NCBI RefSeq assembly: GCF_900113615.1
Contig: NZ_FOPZ01000001.1
Location: 248,001 to 312,000 of the forward strand
DNA from: Halorubrum aquaticum
GTDB taxonomy: Archaea > Halobacteriota > Halobacteria > Halobacteriales > Haloferacaceae
DNA length: 64,000 nt
Direction of reading: 5' to 3'
In this document: positions 35,125 to 43,030 of the stretch, in pieces
How positions within the stretch are numbered: the stretch's first letter is position 1
How the letters are laid out: the number at the start of each line of letters is the position of its first letter
The notes under the pieces: generated by a model
What the model saw: the letters and a program-made list of their open reading frames with translations, nothing else
Database searches by the model: none
Told to the model about the DNA's origin: nothing
Translations under genes and position numbers: made by a program

Positions 35125-36063
35125 TCAGTCCTCGGCGCTCGACCGTGAGAGCCGACGACGAACCGCGAATCCGACGCCGAGGAGCGGCAGACTGACCGCG
35201 AGCAGGTACGGCGCGGCGTAGGCGGCACCGACGACGATCGCCCGAAGGACCGTTGCGAGGCCGTGGACGGATTCCACGAACGCGGCGACGACCCCGGTGT
35301 CGTACCACGCGGTCGAGACGGTCGAGGGCTCGGGCGGCTCCTCGCGGAGTTCGACCCGGATCGTCGACAGCGCGACGCGCTCCTCGAGGGACGCCAACTG
35401 CGTCTCCATCCGTTCTATCTCCGTTTGAACGTCGGCGAGTTCCGACTGGACCGCCAGCACGTCCTCCGTCGTGTTGGCGTCCTCGTAGAGTTCCCTGAGC
35501 CGATCGCGCTCCGCTCGGCGATTCTCCAAGCGCGCCTCGAGGTCCGTGATCCGGTCCGTGACGTCCCGGCTCTCCGTCGTCGCACGCTCGACCTCGCCGA
35601 GCGACTCCAGGTCGGCCATCGTGGCGTCGAACTCCTCGCTCGGGACGCGAAGCGTGAGCTCCCCGACGGTGTAGTTCTCGTCGCCCCGTTCGCGTGTCTC
35701 CCGCGTCGCGTCGCTCACGAACCCGCCACGCTCATCGACGATCGAGCGTGCCTCGGCGTCGGCCTCCGCGAAGGAATCGACGGTGAGCCGGACGTCGCCG
35801 GTCCGGATCAGTCGCCGCTCCGCCACCGCCGCGACCGTCTCGCCGTCCTCGCTCACGGCGTAGGAGGCCTCGGCCGTATCGCCCCCGCCGTCCTCGCCTC
35901 CGTTCGACGCACCGGCTCCGTCCCCCTCGAGGGATCGCGATTCGGGCGTGTCGCCGCCGGCGTCCGCGCCCCCTCCGGCACCTCCCGTTCCGGCACCGGC
36001 ACAGCCGGCGAGCGCCACGAGGCCCGCGACCGTCACGACGAGCAGCAGTCGTCTCGTGTCCAT
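35125..36063 (-). CDS. DUF4349 lipoprotein
   Basis: 312 residues. Signal and lipobox LAGC with Cys21; an acidic Gly-rich linker; the DUF4349 domain from about 85 (RLIRTGDVRLTVDSF, FVSDATRETRER, LRVPSEEFDATMADLESLG); a coiled coil at about 165-235 (ARLENRRAERDRLRELYEDA); and a C-terminal transmembrane helix near 285-303 followed by RRRLSRS. DUF4349 proteins are surface-associated and their function is unknown. The ATG at 36061-36063 places the signal at the N-terminus. Confidence 0.88.
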   Translation of the reverse strand: MDTRRLLLVVTVAGLVALAGCAGAGTGGAGGGADAGGDTPESRSLEGDGAGASNGGEDGGGDTAEASYAVSEDGETVAAVAERRLIRTGDVRLTVDSFAEADAEARSIVDERGGFVSDATRETRERGDENYTVGELTLRVPSEEFDATMADLESLGEVERATTESRDVTDRITDLEARLENRRAERDRLRELYEDANTTEDVLAVQSELADVQTEIERMETQLASLEERVALSTIRVELREEPPEPSTVSTAWYDTGVVAAFVESVHGLATVLRAIVVGAAYAAPYLLAVSLPLLGVGFAVRRRLSRSSAED

Positions 36064-36193
36064 GTGCGTGAGACGCGTCGCGATCGCGGTAAAGGCTCGC
36101 AAGACACAAACGGGCGCTTGTCCCTCGGATCCGACGCGTTCGGCCTCGTCGGCGGTTTCAGCGACGTTCTCGCCGAGGTCCTCGCCTAAGCCC

Positions 36194-36922
36194 TCACTCC
36201 GCACCCACCGGTTCGATCAGCGCCGCGCCGTCGGTTCCGGCGCCGTTCACGCGCGTCGAGACCGGGTACGCCTCCATCTCCGAGGCCGGATGCGGGTCCA
36301 TGAGTTCCGCCGCCTCGTCGGGATCGCCGTGGAGCCACTCCTCCTCCTCGTCGGGCGAGAGTATCACCGCCATCCGGTGATGGAGGTCGGCGATCAGGTC
36401 GTTCGGGTCGGTCGTCACGACGGTGAACGTCTCGCGGACCGCGTCGTCCTCGCTTCCGTCGCCACCGTCTCCACCCGCCCCGCCGCCGAACGCGCCGAGC
36501 CCGGTCTGTGTCGTCTCCGGTTCGGGCGGCTCCCACCGCTCGTACAGGCCCGCCATCGCGAACGGACGGTCGCCCTCGAAGGCGACGCGGTACGGCCGCT
36601 TCCCGGCGCCGTCCTCGTCGACCCACTCGTAGAAGCCGTCCGCGGGGACGAGACATCGACGGGACTCGTAGGCGTCCGCGAAGCTCCGCTTGCGCCGGAC
36701 GGTCTCCGCTCGGGCGTTGATCAGGTCGAACGGCTCCTCGGCCCACGACGGGGTCAACCCCCACGTCATCCGGGTCGCTCGCTCCGGTTCCTCGCACGTC
36801 ACGACCGGGAGGTCCTCGCCGGGCGCGCGGTTGTAGCTGGGCTCGAAGCCGTCCCCGAACGTCACGCCGAAACGGGACTCGAGTTCCGACTCGGGCGTGA
36901 ACAGGGTGTAGCGGCCACACAT
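36194..36922 (-). CDS. SRAP (HMCES/YedK-type) DNA-protein crosslink repair protein
   Basis: 242 residues. The N-terminal Met is followed by the catalytic Cys2 (MCGRYTLF), and the other SRAP residues are present: Asn31 in SYNRAPG, Glu99 in ADGFYEW and His181 in LHHRMAVIL. SRAP proteins cap abasic sites in single-stranded DNA through Cys2. A Gly-rich insertion at about 141-160 is unusual but outside the active site. The gene lies just upstream of the DUF4349 gene with no evident functional link. Confidence 0.93.
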   Translation of the reverse strand: MCGRYTLFTPESELESRFGVTFGDGFEPSYNRAPGEDLPVVTCEEPERATRMTWGLTPSWAEEPFDLINARAETVRRKRSFADAYESRRCLVPADGFYEWVDEDGAGKRPYRVAFEGDRPFAMAGLYERWEPPEPETTQTGLGAFGGGAGGDGGDGSEDDAVRETFTVVTTDPNDLIADLHHRMAVILSPDEEEEWLHGDPDEAAELMDPHPASEMEAYPVSTRVNGAGTDGAALIEPVGAE

Positions 36923-36980
36923 CGGGATCTCGTTCGGCTCGCGTGGGCTTAAACGGTCGAGTCTCGCCCACGGGTCCCGA

Positions 36981-38345
36981 TCAGCGGTACGCCTCGAACT
37001 CCTTCCCGAAGACCAGGAAGTATCCCGTGCCGACGACGCCGATCGCCGCCGCGACGGTGAACGCGACCTCGGGGTTCACGTACTCCCAGAGGTAGCCGCC
37101 GAGCGCGGCGCTCGGGATCACGATCGTGTTTCGCAACAGGTAGTACGACCCGGTGACGCGACCGCCGGCACCCCGCTCGGCGGGGCCGACGATCAGCGCC
37201 TTGTGGGAGGGGAGCCCCGCGAATCGGAGCCCGGAGAACGCGAAGACGAGGACCATCGCCCACGGGAGCGGCATCACCCCCGTGAGGACCTCCGGGCCGG
37301 CGATGAGGACGACGGGGAAGAGGGCGTAGACCGCGAACCCCAAGGCGACGACCGGCTTGAGGCCGACGCGCTCCGCGGCCTTCGCGGCGGGTGCCATCGT
37401 GAGGAGCGCGACGAGCATCTCGACGCCGAGCAGATAGCCGAAGAAGGCCTCCGGCGAGAGGTCGATGCCGTAGGAGAACTCGCCAAGCGCGACCGTCGTC
37501 TCGAGGCCGACCTCGTAGAACTGGGTGATCACCAACACGAAGAAGACGTAGACCATCCCGTTCGCGAACCGGACGAGCGTGTCACCCACCAGGAGCGGCC
37601 GGAGCGGCTCGGGCATCTCGCGCAGATCCCGTCCGATCTGCTCGATCCCCTCGAAGGAGTCGCCGATGGAGTCCTCGTCGACGTCGTAGAGGACGTGCTG
37701 GGCGACCGTCCCGACGACCCCGAAGACGACCGCCACGGCGAGAACGTACCGAAAGCTCACCGTGAACTCCGGGTGGAAGCCGATCAGCACGGCCGCGAGC
37801 ACCGGCCCGACGAGGAACGCCGTCCGACGGAACGTCTCGGTGCTGGCGAATCCGGCGGCCAACCGCGAGGGGTCGGTCGCTTGCTTGACGACCGCGAACG
37901 TCGCGCCGAGCCCGAACGACTTCCAGCCCTGTGCGAAGAGCAGGCCGACGAAGACCCAGACCCATGGCCGGATCGCCACGCCGGCGACGGTGACGACGCC
38001 CAGGTTCGGCGCGACAAGCCAGACGCCGAACCCGAGCGTCGAGACCAGCCCGAACAGCGTGAGCGCGTACCGCGAACCGATCCGGTCCGAGATCGCGCCG
38101 CCCGGATACGGGAACACCGCCGAGACGACGTTTCCGACCGTTCCGAAGAGGCCGACGACGAACCCGGACGCCCCCAAGGCGACCAGGTACTCCGGGAGGA
38201 ACCGGTTGGTCATCTGGAAGCCGAGGCTGAACGCGAACATCGCCAGCGACAACACCAGCACGTCCCGCTCGAGAGCGAAGAACCGCCGAAACACGTCCAG
38301 CGGTCCCGATCCCTCCGATCCTCCCGCGGATCGTTCCCGACTCAT
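36981..38345 (-). CDS. MFS transporter
   Basis: 454 residues with twelve hydrophobic segments. The loop signature GAISDRIGSRYALTLFG and its weaker repeat are present, with a soluble central loop (DEDSIGDSFEGIEQIGRDLRE) and a charged N-terminus. Not closely related to the MFS protein at 30532. Substrate unknown. Confidence 0.88.
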   Translation of the reverse strand: MSRERSAGGSEGSGPLDVFRRFFALERDVLVLSLAMFAFSLGFQMTNRFLPEYLVALGASGFVVGLFGTVGNVVSAVFPYPGGAISDRIGSRYALTLFGLVSTLGFGVWLVAPNLGVVTVAGVAIRPWVWVFVGLLFAQGWKSFGLGATFAVVKQATDPSRLAAGFASTETFRRTAFLVGPVLAAVLIGFHPEFTVSFRYVLAVAVVFGVVGTVAQHVLYDVDEDSIGDSFEGIEQIGRDLREMPEPLRPLLVGDTLVRFANGMVYVFFVLVITQFYEVGLETTVALGEFSYGIDLSPEAFFGYLLGVEMLVALLTMAPAAKAAERVGLKPVVALGFAVYALFPVVLIAGPEVLTGVMPLPWAMVLVFAFSGLRFAGLPSHKALIVGPAERGAGGRVTGSYYLLRNTIVIPSAALGGYLWEYVNPEVAFTVAAAIGVVGTGYFLVFGKEFEAYR

Positions 38346-38454
38346 GATCGAGTGCGTATCGAACGCCTCGGGTGTTATCGATTCCGTTGCCGTGGGTCGG
38401 AGGCGAAGACGTTCGTGACGATCCGTACGTGGCTCGGGAGCCTACTCGGGCCAC

Positions 38455-38955
38455 ATGTCGGGACTGCGACCCCACGACGTTCCGGAGGAGGTCGACCCGA
38501 GCGACTGGACGCTCCGTGTCACCGGTGCGGTCTCCGAACCGCTTCACATCGAGCGGGAGGAGTCGTCGGAGTTTCCCCTCGAGACGGTGACGGACGAGTT
38601 CGAGTGCGTCGAGGGGTGGGTCGCGGAGGACCTCTCGTGGCGGGGGATACGCGTCGGGTCCGTGTTGGATCGCGCCGACCCCGACGGCGACGCGGATCAC
38701 GTGCTCGTCCGAGCGATGGACGACGGGTACGCGTGTTCGTTCCCGAGGAGTCGCGCGGCCGACGCGCTCCTCGCGGTCGAACTCGACGGTCGATCGCTGT
38801 CGGTGGTACACGGCGGTCCGGCCCGACTCGTGCCGACCGCCGCCGGGTCGGACTGCTGGGAGAGCGTCAAGTGGGTGCGGTCGCTGGACGTCCGCGATTC
38901 CGAACCGATCGCGGACGATACCGCCGAGGGGATCGCGCTCGGGGATGCGGAGTGA
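38455..38955 (+). CDS. Small sulfite-oxidase-fold (molybdopterin-binding) protein
   Basis: 166 residues. The core reads FECVEGWVAEDLSWRGIRV, with Cys51 in the position that ligates molybdenum in sulfite oxidases, and ends with VHGGPARLVPTA. Family enzymes are oxidoreductases; at 166 residues this is a minimal domain without heme or dimerisation parts. The substrate is unknown. The neighbouring MOSC gene 94 bp downstream supports a cofactor-linked role. Confidence 0.8.
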   Translation: MSGLRPHDVPEEVDPSDWTLRVTGAVSEPLHIEREESSEFPLETVTDEFECVEGWVAEDLSWRGIRVGSVLDRADPDGDADHVLVRAMDDGYACSFPRSRAADALLAVELDGRSLSVVHGGPARLVPTAAGSDCWESVKWVRSLDVRDSEPIADDTAEGIALGDAE

Positions 38956-39049
38956 GCGGTCCGCCCGCGCGGACGAACCGTCTCGAGTGTCGCGTCTCGT
39001 GAACGGGGTTCGAAGGAAGGTTATTGGGACCGGCGCACCGACGTGAACC

Positions 39050-39829
39050 ATGGCCCGTTTGGAGCGGCTCACGGTGTACCCGGTGAAGGGGTTGGACGGG
39101 ATCGACGTCGAAACGACCTCGATCCTCGATGGCGGGACCCTGAAACACGACCGCGAGTTCGCGCTGTTCGACGACGACGGGGACGTGATCAACGGAAAAC
39201 GGACCGATCGGGTACACGACCTCGCGACCGATTACTCTCCCGAGTCACGCACGCTGCGGGTCGAAACCCCCGACGGCGACGCCCATCGATTCGATCTGGA
39301 CGCGGATCGGACGCGGGCGGCGGAGTGGTTCGGCGACTTCTTCGACACGGAACTGGCGCTTCGGCGGGACGCGTCGCTGGGATTCGTCGATCGCCGGGAG
39401 ATGGGGCCGTCGATCATCAGCACGGCCACGCTCGAGACCGTCGCCTCGTGGTTCGATTCGATGACGGTGGAGGGCGCACGCCGGCGCCTCCGGGCGAACG
39501 TCGAGGTGTCGGGCGTGCCGGCGTTTTGGGAGGACCGGTTCGTCGGCGAAGGGGCTCCCGGCTTCGAGGTCGGCGGGGTCCGGATCGAGGGCGTGACGCC
39601 GTGCGGTCGATGCGTCGTTCCGGAGCGCGATCCCGACACCGGCGACTCGATCCCCGAGTTCCGCGAACGGTTCGTGGAGCGACGCGAGGCCACGTTCCCC
39701 GAGTGGGCGGACCCGGACGCGTTCGACCACCTATTTACGCTCATGATCATCGCTCGAGTTCCGGAACACGACCGGGGAGAGACGCTCCGCGTCGGCGACG
39801 ACGTTTCATGGCAACCATCGAGTGGATAG
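39050..39829 (+). CDS. MOSC domain protein
   Basis: 259 residues. N-terminal MOSC beta-barrel domain (LTVYPVKGLDGIDVETTSIL, HDREFALFDDDGDVINGK) and the C-terminal MOSC domain with the likely catalytic Cys185 in TPCGRC. MOSC proteins handle the sulfurated molybdenum cofactor, and eukaryotic relatives (mARC) reduce N-hydroxylated compounds. No iron-sulfur or PLP domain is attached. Located directly after the sulfite-oxidase-fold gene. Confidence 0.85.
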   Translation: MARLERLTVYPVKGLDGIDVETTSILDGGTLKHDREFALFDDDGDVINGKRTDRVHDLATDYSPESRTLRVETPDGDAHRFDLDADRTRAAEWFGDFFDTELALRRDASLGFVDRREMGPSIISTATLETVASWFDSMTVEGARRRLRANVEVSGVPAFWEDRFVGEGAPGFEVGGVRIEGVTPCGRCVVPERDPDTGDSIPEFRERFVERREATFPEWADPDAFDHLFTLMIIARVPEHDRGETLRVGDDVSWQPSSG

Positions 39830-39867
39830 GTATCGACGGCGGTAACACGGACTTCGAGACCGATACC
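39829..39867 (+). terminator. Hairpin after the MOSC gene, possible terminator
   Basis: GGTATCG at 39829-39835 is complementary to CGATACC at 39861-39867, immediately after the stop codon, with a 25-nt loop. No T-run follows, so the terminator call is weak. Confidence 0.3.
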
Positions 39868-39950
39868 GTGCCCACCAAGTGGACGACTCATCCTCCGTGG
39901 TGCGGGTCCAACTCCCGGACGCTCCGAGCTTCGGTCACGGCCGAATATTG

Positions 39951-40002
39951 ATATAGCGCCATATGATTCATACGGACGAAACACGACGAACTCCCGTCGT
40001 GT
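39951..40002. repeat. Two inverted repeats downstream of the recombinase gene
   Basis: ATATAGCGCCATAT (39951-39964) is an imperfect palindrome, and ACACGACG (39981-39988) pairs with CGTCGTGT (39995-40002) across six bases. They lie between the recombinase stop and the MOSC gene in AT-rich DNA. They could be a terminator or a recombinase core site; the sequence alone does not say. Confidence 0.45.
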
Positions 40003-40047
40003 CGGAAACGACTAAATACGAACTCGCCACGAGAAGACCGGTACCGT

Positions 40048-41082
40048 TCACCCGAACAGTCGATACACGTTGGCTTCGTAGGTCTCTCGAACCCGGTCGC
40101 CCCAGTTGTGCGTGTACGTGTCGATCACGTCGTCGGCGACGTCCCCCCGGAGGTACTTCACGACGCCCCGATCGCCGGTCCTATCCCGGAGATGCGTCGT
40201 GAAGAAGTGTCTGAAGTAGTGTGGCGTGACGTTCTCGCCGGCTCCGCCGCCCGTTCGATACCATCCCTCCTCGCGCGCGTAGCGCTCGACGACGTGCCGC
40301 ACGGACTGCGGGTCGACCCGTTCGCCCCACCCTTCCGACGTGCCGACGAAGAGCGGTTCGGCCGGAGACGTCGCGTCGGGCCGTATCGCGAGCCAGCGTT
40401 TCAAAACCGCCCGGAGTTCGTCGTCGACCGGGATCACCGTCTCCCGCTTGCGCTTGTTCGAGGCGGTTCGCACCTCGCCGTTCAACTCCTCACCGACCGT
40501 CGCGTCGGGAGTCACGTACAGGGAGTTCGGTCGATCCGTCAGCGTCGGGCGCGTGCCCAACGGATACGCCGACTCGAGTTCCGGGTCCGATATCGCCAAG
40601 TCACGAAGGTCGAGGTTACACAGCTCCCCGACCCGCATCCCCGTCTTCAACAGCGTACAGACGAGCGCGCGGTGGAGCGGATGGGTGATCCCGGCCACGA
40701 ACGACCGCATCCGCGGGATCGAGACGTCCCGACGAGCGGGGTCCTTGTCTATCGTCTCGTCCATCTCCTCCATCACGAGCGTCATCGGGTTCCCCTCGAA
40801 GACGCCGACTTCGGTCATGTATCCGTAGAACCGGTGGAGGTACGCCGCGTACGTCGCGACCGTGCTCTCCGTGACGTCGCCGCGTAGCGAGTGGACGAAC
40901 GCCATACAGTCGCGATGCGTCGCGGTCGACGGGACCGTCCCGTCGTCGAGAAACGCCTCGAATCGCCTGAGAACGCGCTCATAGGACTCCCTCGTCCGGT
41001 CGGCCTTTCCGTGATACATGAGGTCCTCGATGAAGTATCCCACCGGATCCTCGACGTCCGCTGCCGTCTCCGGGCTACTCAT
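40048..41082 (-). CDS. Tyrosine recombinase (XerC/D or phage-integrase family)
   Basis: 344 residues. N-terminal SAM-like core-binding domain (ESYERVLRRFEAFLDDG) and a C-terminal catalytic domain with Arg150 (KTGMRVGEL), Lys210 region, His288 and Arg291 (PHYFRHFF) and the nucleophile Tyr323 (DTYTHNW). The second His box, usually LGH, reads LRGD, as in many haloarchaeal integrases. It probably drives excision or integration of a mobile element. It overlaps the DUF5805-like gene by 8 bp. Confidence 0.88.
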   Translation of the reverse strand: MSSPETAADVEDPVGYFIEDLMYHGKADRTRESYERVLRRFEAFLDDGTVPSTATHRDCMAFVHSLRGDVTESTVATYAAYLHRFYGYMTEVGVFEGNPMTLVMEEMDETIDKDPARRDVSIPRMRSFVAGITHPLHRALVCTLLKTGMRVGELCNLDLRDLAISDPELESAYPLGTRPTLTDRPNSLYVTPDATVGEELNGEVRTASNKRKRETVIPVDDELRAVLKRWLAIRPDATSPAEPLFVGTSEGWGERVDPQSVRHVVERYAREEGWYRTGGGAGENVTPHYFRHFFTTHLRDRTGDRGVVKYLRGDVADDVIDTYTHNWGDRVRETYEANVYRLFG

Positions 41083-41455
41083 CGACGAGCGTGTACCCTC
41101 CTTCGCGTCCGCTGTACCGGACGCGGTCCCGTTCCTGTAACGAATCCAACGTCTCCTCCAATCGGTCCTCGAAGTCGTCGAACACCGCGTTCACGAGGTC
41201 GTCCCACGACGAGTGTCCCTCGGCGATCGCCGATTCGATCCGTGTCTCGAGGTCGTGACCCCCGGGGTCAGACCTCTCGGAGTGGCTCTCCTCCGGGCTA
41301 CTCTCCTCCGGGAGCGTGAAACCCCGTCTGCCGGCCTGTACCATCGTTCTGACGAACTCGCTCTGTGACATCCCGAGCTCGTCGGCGTGTCGTTGCCACC
41401 GCGTTTTCTGATCGGCCGGCACGTACGTCTTCACCGATCGGCGGTCGTCGCTCAT
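41075..41455 (-). CDS. DUF5805-like DNA-binding protein
   Basis: 126 residues, strongly acidic after the N-terminal 45. The start KTYVPADQKTRWQRHADELGM and SQSEFVRTMVQAGRRGFTLP resembles a ribbon-helix-helix-like domain typical of the haloarchaeal DUF5805 family, here matched from memory. The C-terminal half (DDLVNAVFDDFEDRLEETLD) looks like a winged helix. Co-transcribed with the recombinase, and the likely owner of the operator at 41533. Probable role: regulator or accessory factor of the recombinase. Confidence 0.75.
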   Translation of the reverse strand: MSDDRRSVKTYVPADQKTRWQRHADELGMSQSEFVRTMVQAGRRGFTLPEESSPEESHSERSDPGGHDLETRIESAIAEGHSSWDDLVNAVFDDFEDRLEETLDSLQERDRVRYSGREGGYTLVDE

Positions 41456-41532
41456 TCGTGACACCCGTCTCACCGGGCCGACTTGAATCTATCCCAGAAT
41501 CACGGATAAGGTCACTTATCGTCAGTTCTGAC

Positions 41533-41566
41533 ACCGTATCTGAACGGTGATACGGTACTATATTTT
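41533..41566 (-). promoter_or_regulatory. TATA box and palindromic operator of the recombinase operon
   Basis: On the minus strand the TATA-like AAAATATAGT (41557-41566) is followed two bases later by a perfect inverted repeat: ACCGTATC (41533-41540) and GATACGGT (41549-41556) with an 8-bp spacer. A repressor bound there would cover the TATA box and start site. Transcription would begin about 70-80 bp before the ATG at 41455. Confidence 0.65.
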
Positions 41567-41585
41567 CGGGATTATCCGATGTAAA

Positions 41586-41638
41586 GGTACAGATTTCTGG
41601 ATTAGCGTACATCTGCCGGTGGGTACGGATTTCCGGAT
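41586..41638. repeat. 17-bp direct repeat upstream of the recombinase operon
   Basis: GGTACAGATTTCTGGAT (41586-41602) and GGTACGGATTTCCGGAT (41622-41638) differ at two positions and start 36 bp apart. Each has partial dyad symmetry, as expected of a regulator or recombinase arm-binding site. Confidence 0.6.
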
Positions 41639-41940
41639 ATCTCACGGGCGGTACGACCCCGGTCGAAGCGCGTTCGCCGCGTGGTCGTCCTTCTGAATCG
41701 ACCGTTCGTCGACAGTTCCTCAGGCGGCCGATAGTCGAAGCCCACCTCGAGCACGATCGCCCGGAGCGGGTCGGTCCAAGACGGGTTCGTCTTACGGTAC
41801 TCGGCGCGACCGCTGTAGCGCCAGTTCCCTCGCCGGAGGGGTCACGTCGTCTCCGGTGGAGCGTGTCCGGCCATTGGACGTAGTCCCGTCGGGCAGACCG
41901 TCCGTCAACGCCGAGTGAAATGCGGCGACTATGGATCCGT
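41602..41940 (-). pseudogene. Decayed open reading frame
   Basis: From 41841 to the stop at 41602 the minus strand is open for 79 codons without a start and reads with coding-like content (NWRYSGRAEYRKTNPSWTD, then LRAIVLEVGFDYRPPEEL). Upstream, in another frame, RRDYVQWPDTLHRR continues the same character, suggesting one gene broken by a frameshift near 41840. I do not recognise the family. The remnant marks the island boundary. Confidence 0.4.
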
Positions 41941-42076
41941 CCCGGGGTGAGACCCCACTTGGTACGCGATGCTACGTCAGTTGATGGTCGAATCCGGGCG
42001 TATATATCGCATCTCGCGATACGGAGTCCGTCTAGGCGTGGAGGCGATCGACCCGAGATCGACCGTTCGGATCCGA
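41842..42076. other. Non-coding DNA at the end of the recombinase island
   Basis: No supported gene. It contains an AT-rich point (GCGTATATATCGC near 41998-42010), possibly the old promoter of the decayed frame, and no recognised site besides. Confidence 0.4.
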
Positions 42077-42982
42077 TCAGACGGCGAGTTCCGATTCGGC
42101 GTCCAATCCGTCGAACAACGCGAGCGCGCGCTTCAGGTCGGGGTGGTCCTCCGCGGTGTTGCGCATCACGACAGTCTCGCTCGGGAAGAGATGTTCGCCC
42201 AGCACGAGACCGTGATCCCGTGCCGTCGAACCGGTGACGGTGAGGTACACGCCCATCCCCGCGTCGGCGATGGCCGCCTCCTCGGATCGTTCGGGACCCG
42301 GATAGACGAAATCGACGTTCTCGAGCGTGTCCGTCCCCAACACGGCGGTGACGAGCCGCTCGTATCGCGGCGAGATACAGAGCGGCCCCTCGTAGCTCGC
42401 GAGGAACTCCCGACCCAACTCCTGGCCTGGCGCGAGCGAGTCGGGACGGCCCATCAGCGTGTGATACACGGTGTCTCCGAGCCCGCTCACCACGCGGACG
42501 TCGGTATCGACGGGATCGATCCGGTCGTTGACGTCCGCGAGCCCCGCGAGCCCGGTCGGTCGGATCCCGACCACCTCCTCCAACACGAGGTCCGCGGAGT
42601 CGAATCCGAGCGCGAACTCGTGTGTGCGAAGCGCCCGGAAGGGCTCCTCGCGACCGACGAGTTTGAGCTCGACGCCGTCCACCGTCACGGTCGCCGCGTC
42701 GAAGACGATCCGGCGCGGCTTCCCCTCGCGGTCGTCGCGAAGCAGCGTGAACTCCGGCTTGCTCGGATCCGACGGGTCGGAGTACTCCGCCAGTCGGTGG
42801 TAGGGGCCGTCGTCGGCCTCGATTGAGCCCTTCGTCACGGCCTTCTCGTAGCGAAGCGTGTTGCTCACCCGATCGGCGAGCGCGTCGAGCTCGTCGGTTC
42901 GGCCGGCGTCGGCGATCCGCTCGAGGACGGCTTCCAGCGGACGACCCTTGCGGGGAACGGCCACCGGGAGCGGGTGCGTCAT
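42077..42982 (-). CDS. Uncharacterised protein with HisG-like N-terminus
   Basis: 301 residues. PLPVAVPRKGRPLEAVL at the N-terminus resembles the start of ATP phosphoribosyltransferase (HisG) and the periplasmic-binding-type fold, and later GLDF-like strands alternate with GIRPTGLAGLADV and LTVTGSTARDHGLVLGEHLF. It does not keep the PRPP-binding pattern well enough for me to call HisG. The gene is 48 bp downstream of the coiled-coil gene and probably in the same transcript. Confidence 0.5.
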   Translation of the reverse strand: MTHPLPVAVPRKGRPLEAVLERIADAGRTDELDALADRVSNTLRYEKAVTKGSIEADDGPYHRLAEYSDPSDPSKPEFTLLRDDREGKPRRIVFDAATVTVDGVELKLVGREEPFRALRTHEFALGFDSADLVLEEVVGIRPTGLAGLADVNDRIDPVDTDVRVVSGLGDTVYHTLMGRPDSLAPGQELGREFLASYEGPLCISPRYERLVTAVLGTDTLENVDFVYPGPERSEEAAIADAGMGVYLTVTGSTARDHGLVLGEHLFPSETVVMRNTAEDHPDLKRALALFDGLDAESELAV

Positions 42983-43030
42983 TACCCGTGGTGGGTCGCC
43001 GCGGCTAAAACGGGTTGCGCTTTCGATCGA

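Noticed and set aside
37203-39002. 599-codon plus-strand frame over the MFS and Moco genes
   Set aside because: Antisense shadow of the MFS gene; high GC third position keeps the opposite frame open.
39895-39927. Decayed tRNA 3' end as attachment site of the recombinase element
   Set aside because: The T-arm has mismatches and no 5' half or acceptor stem is present; too weak to call.
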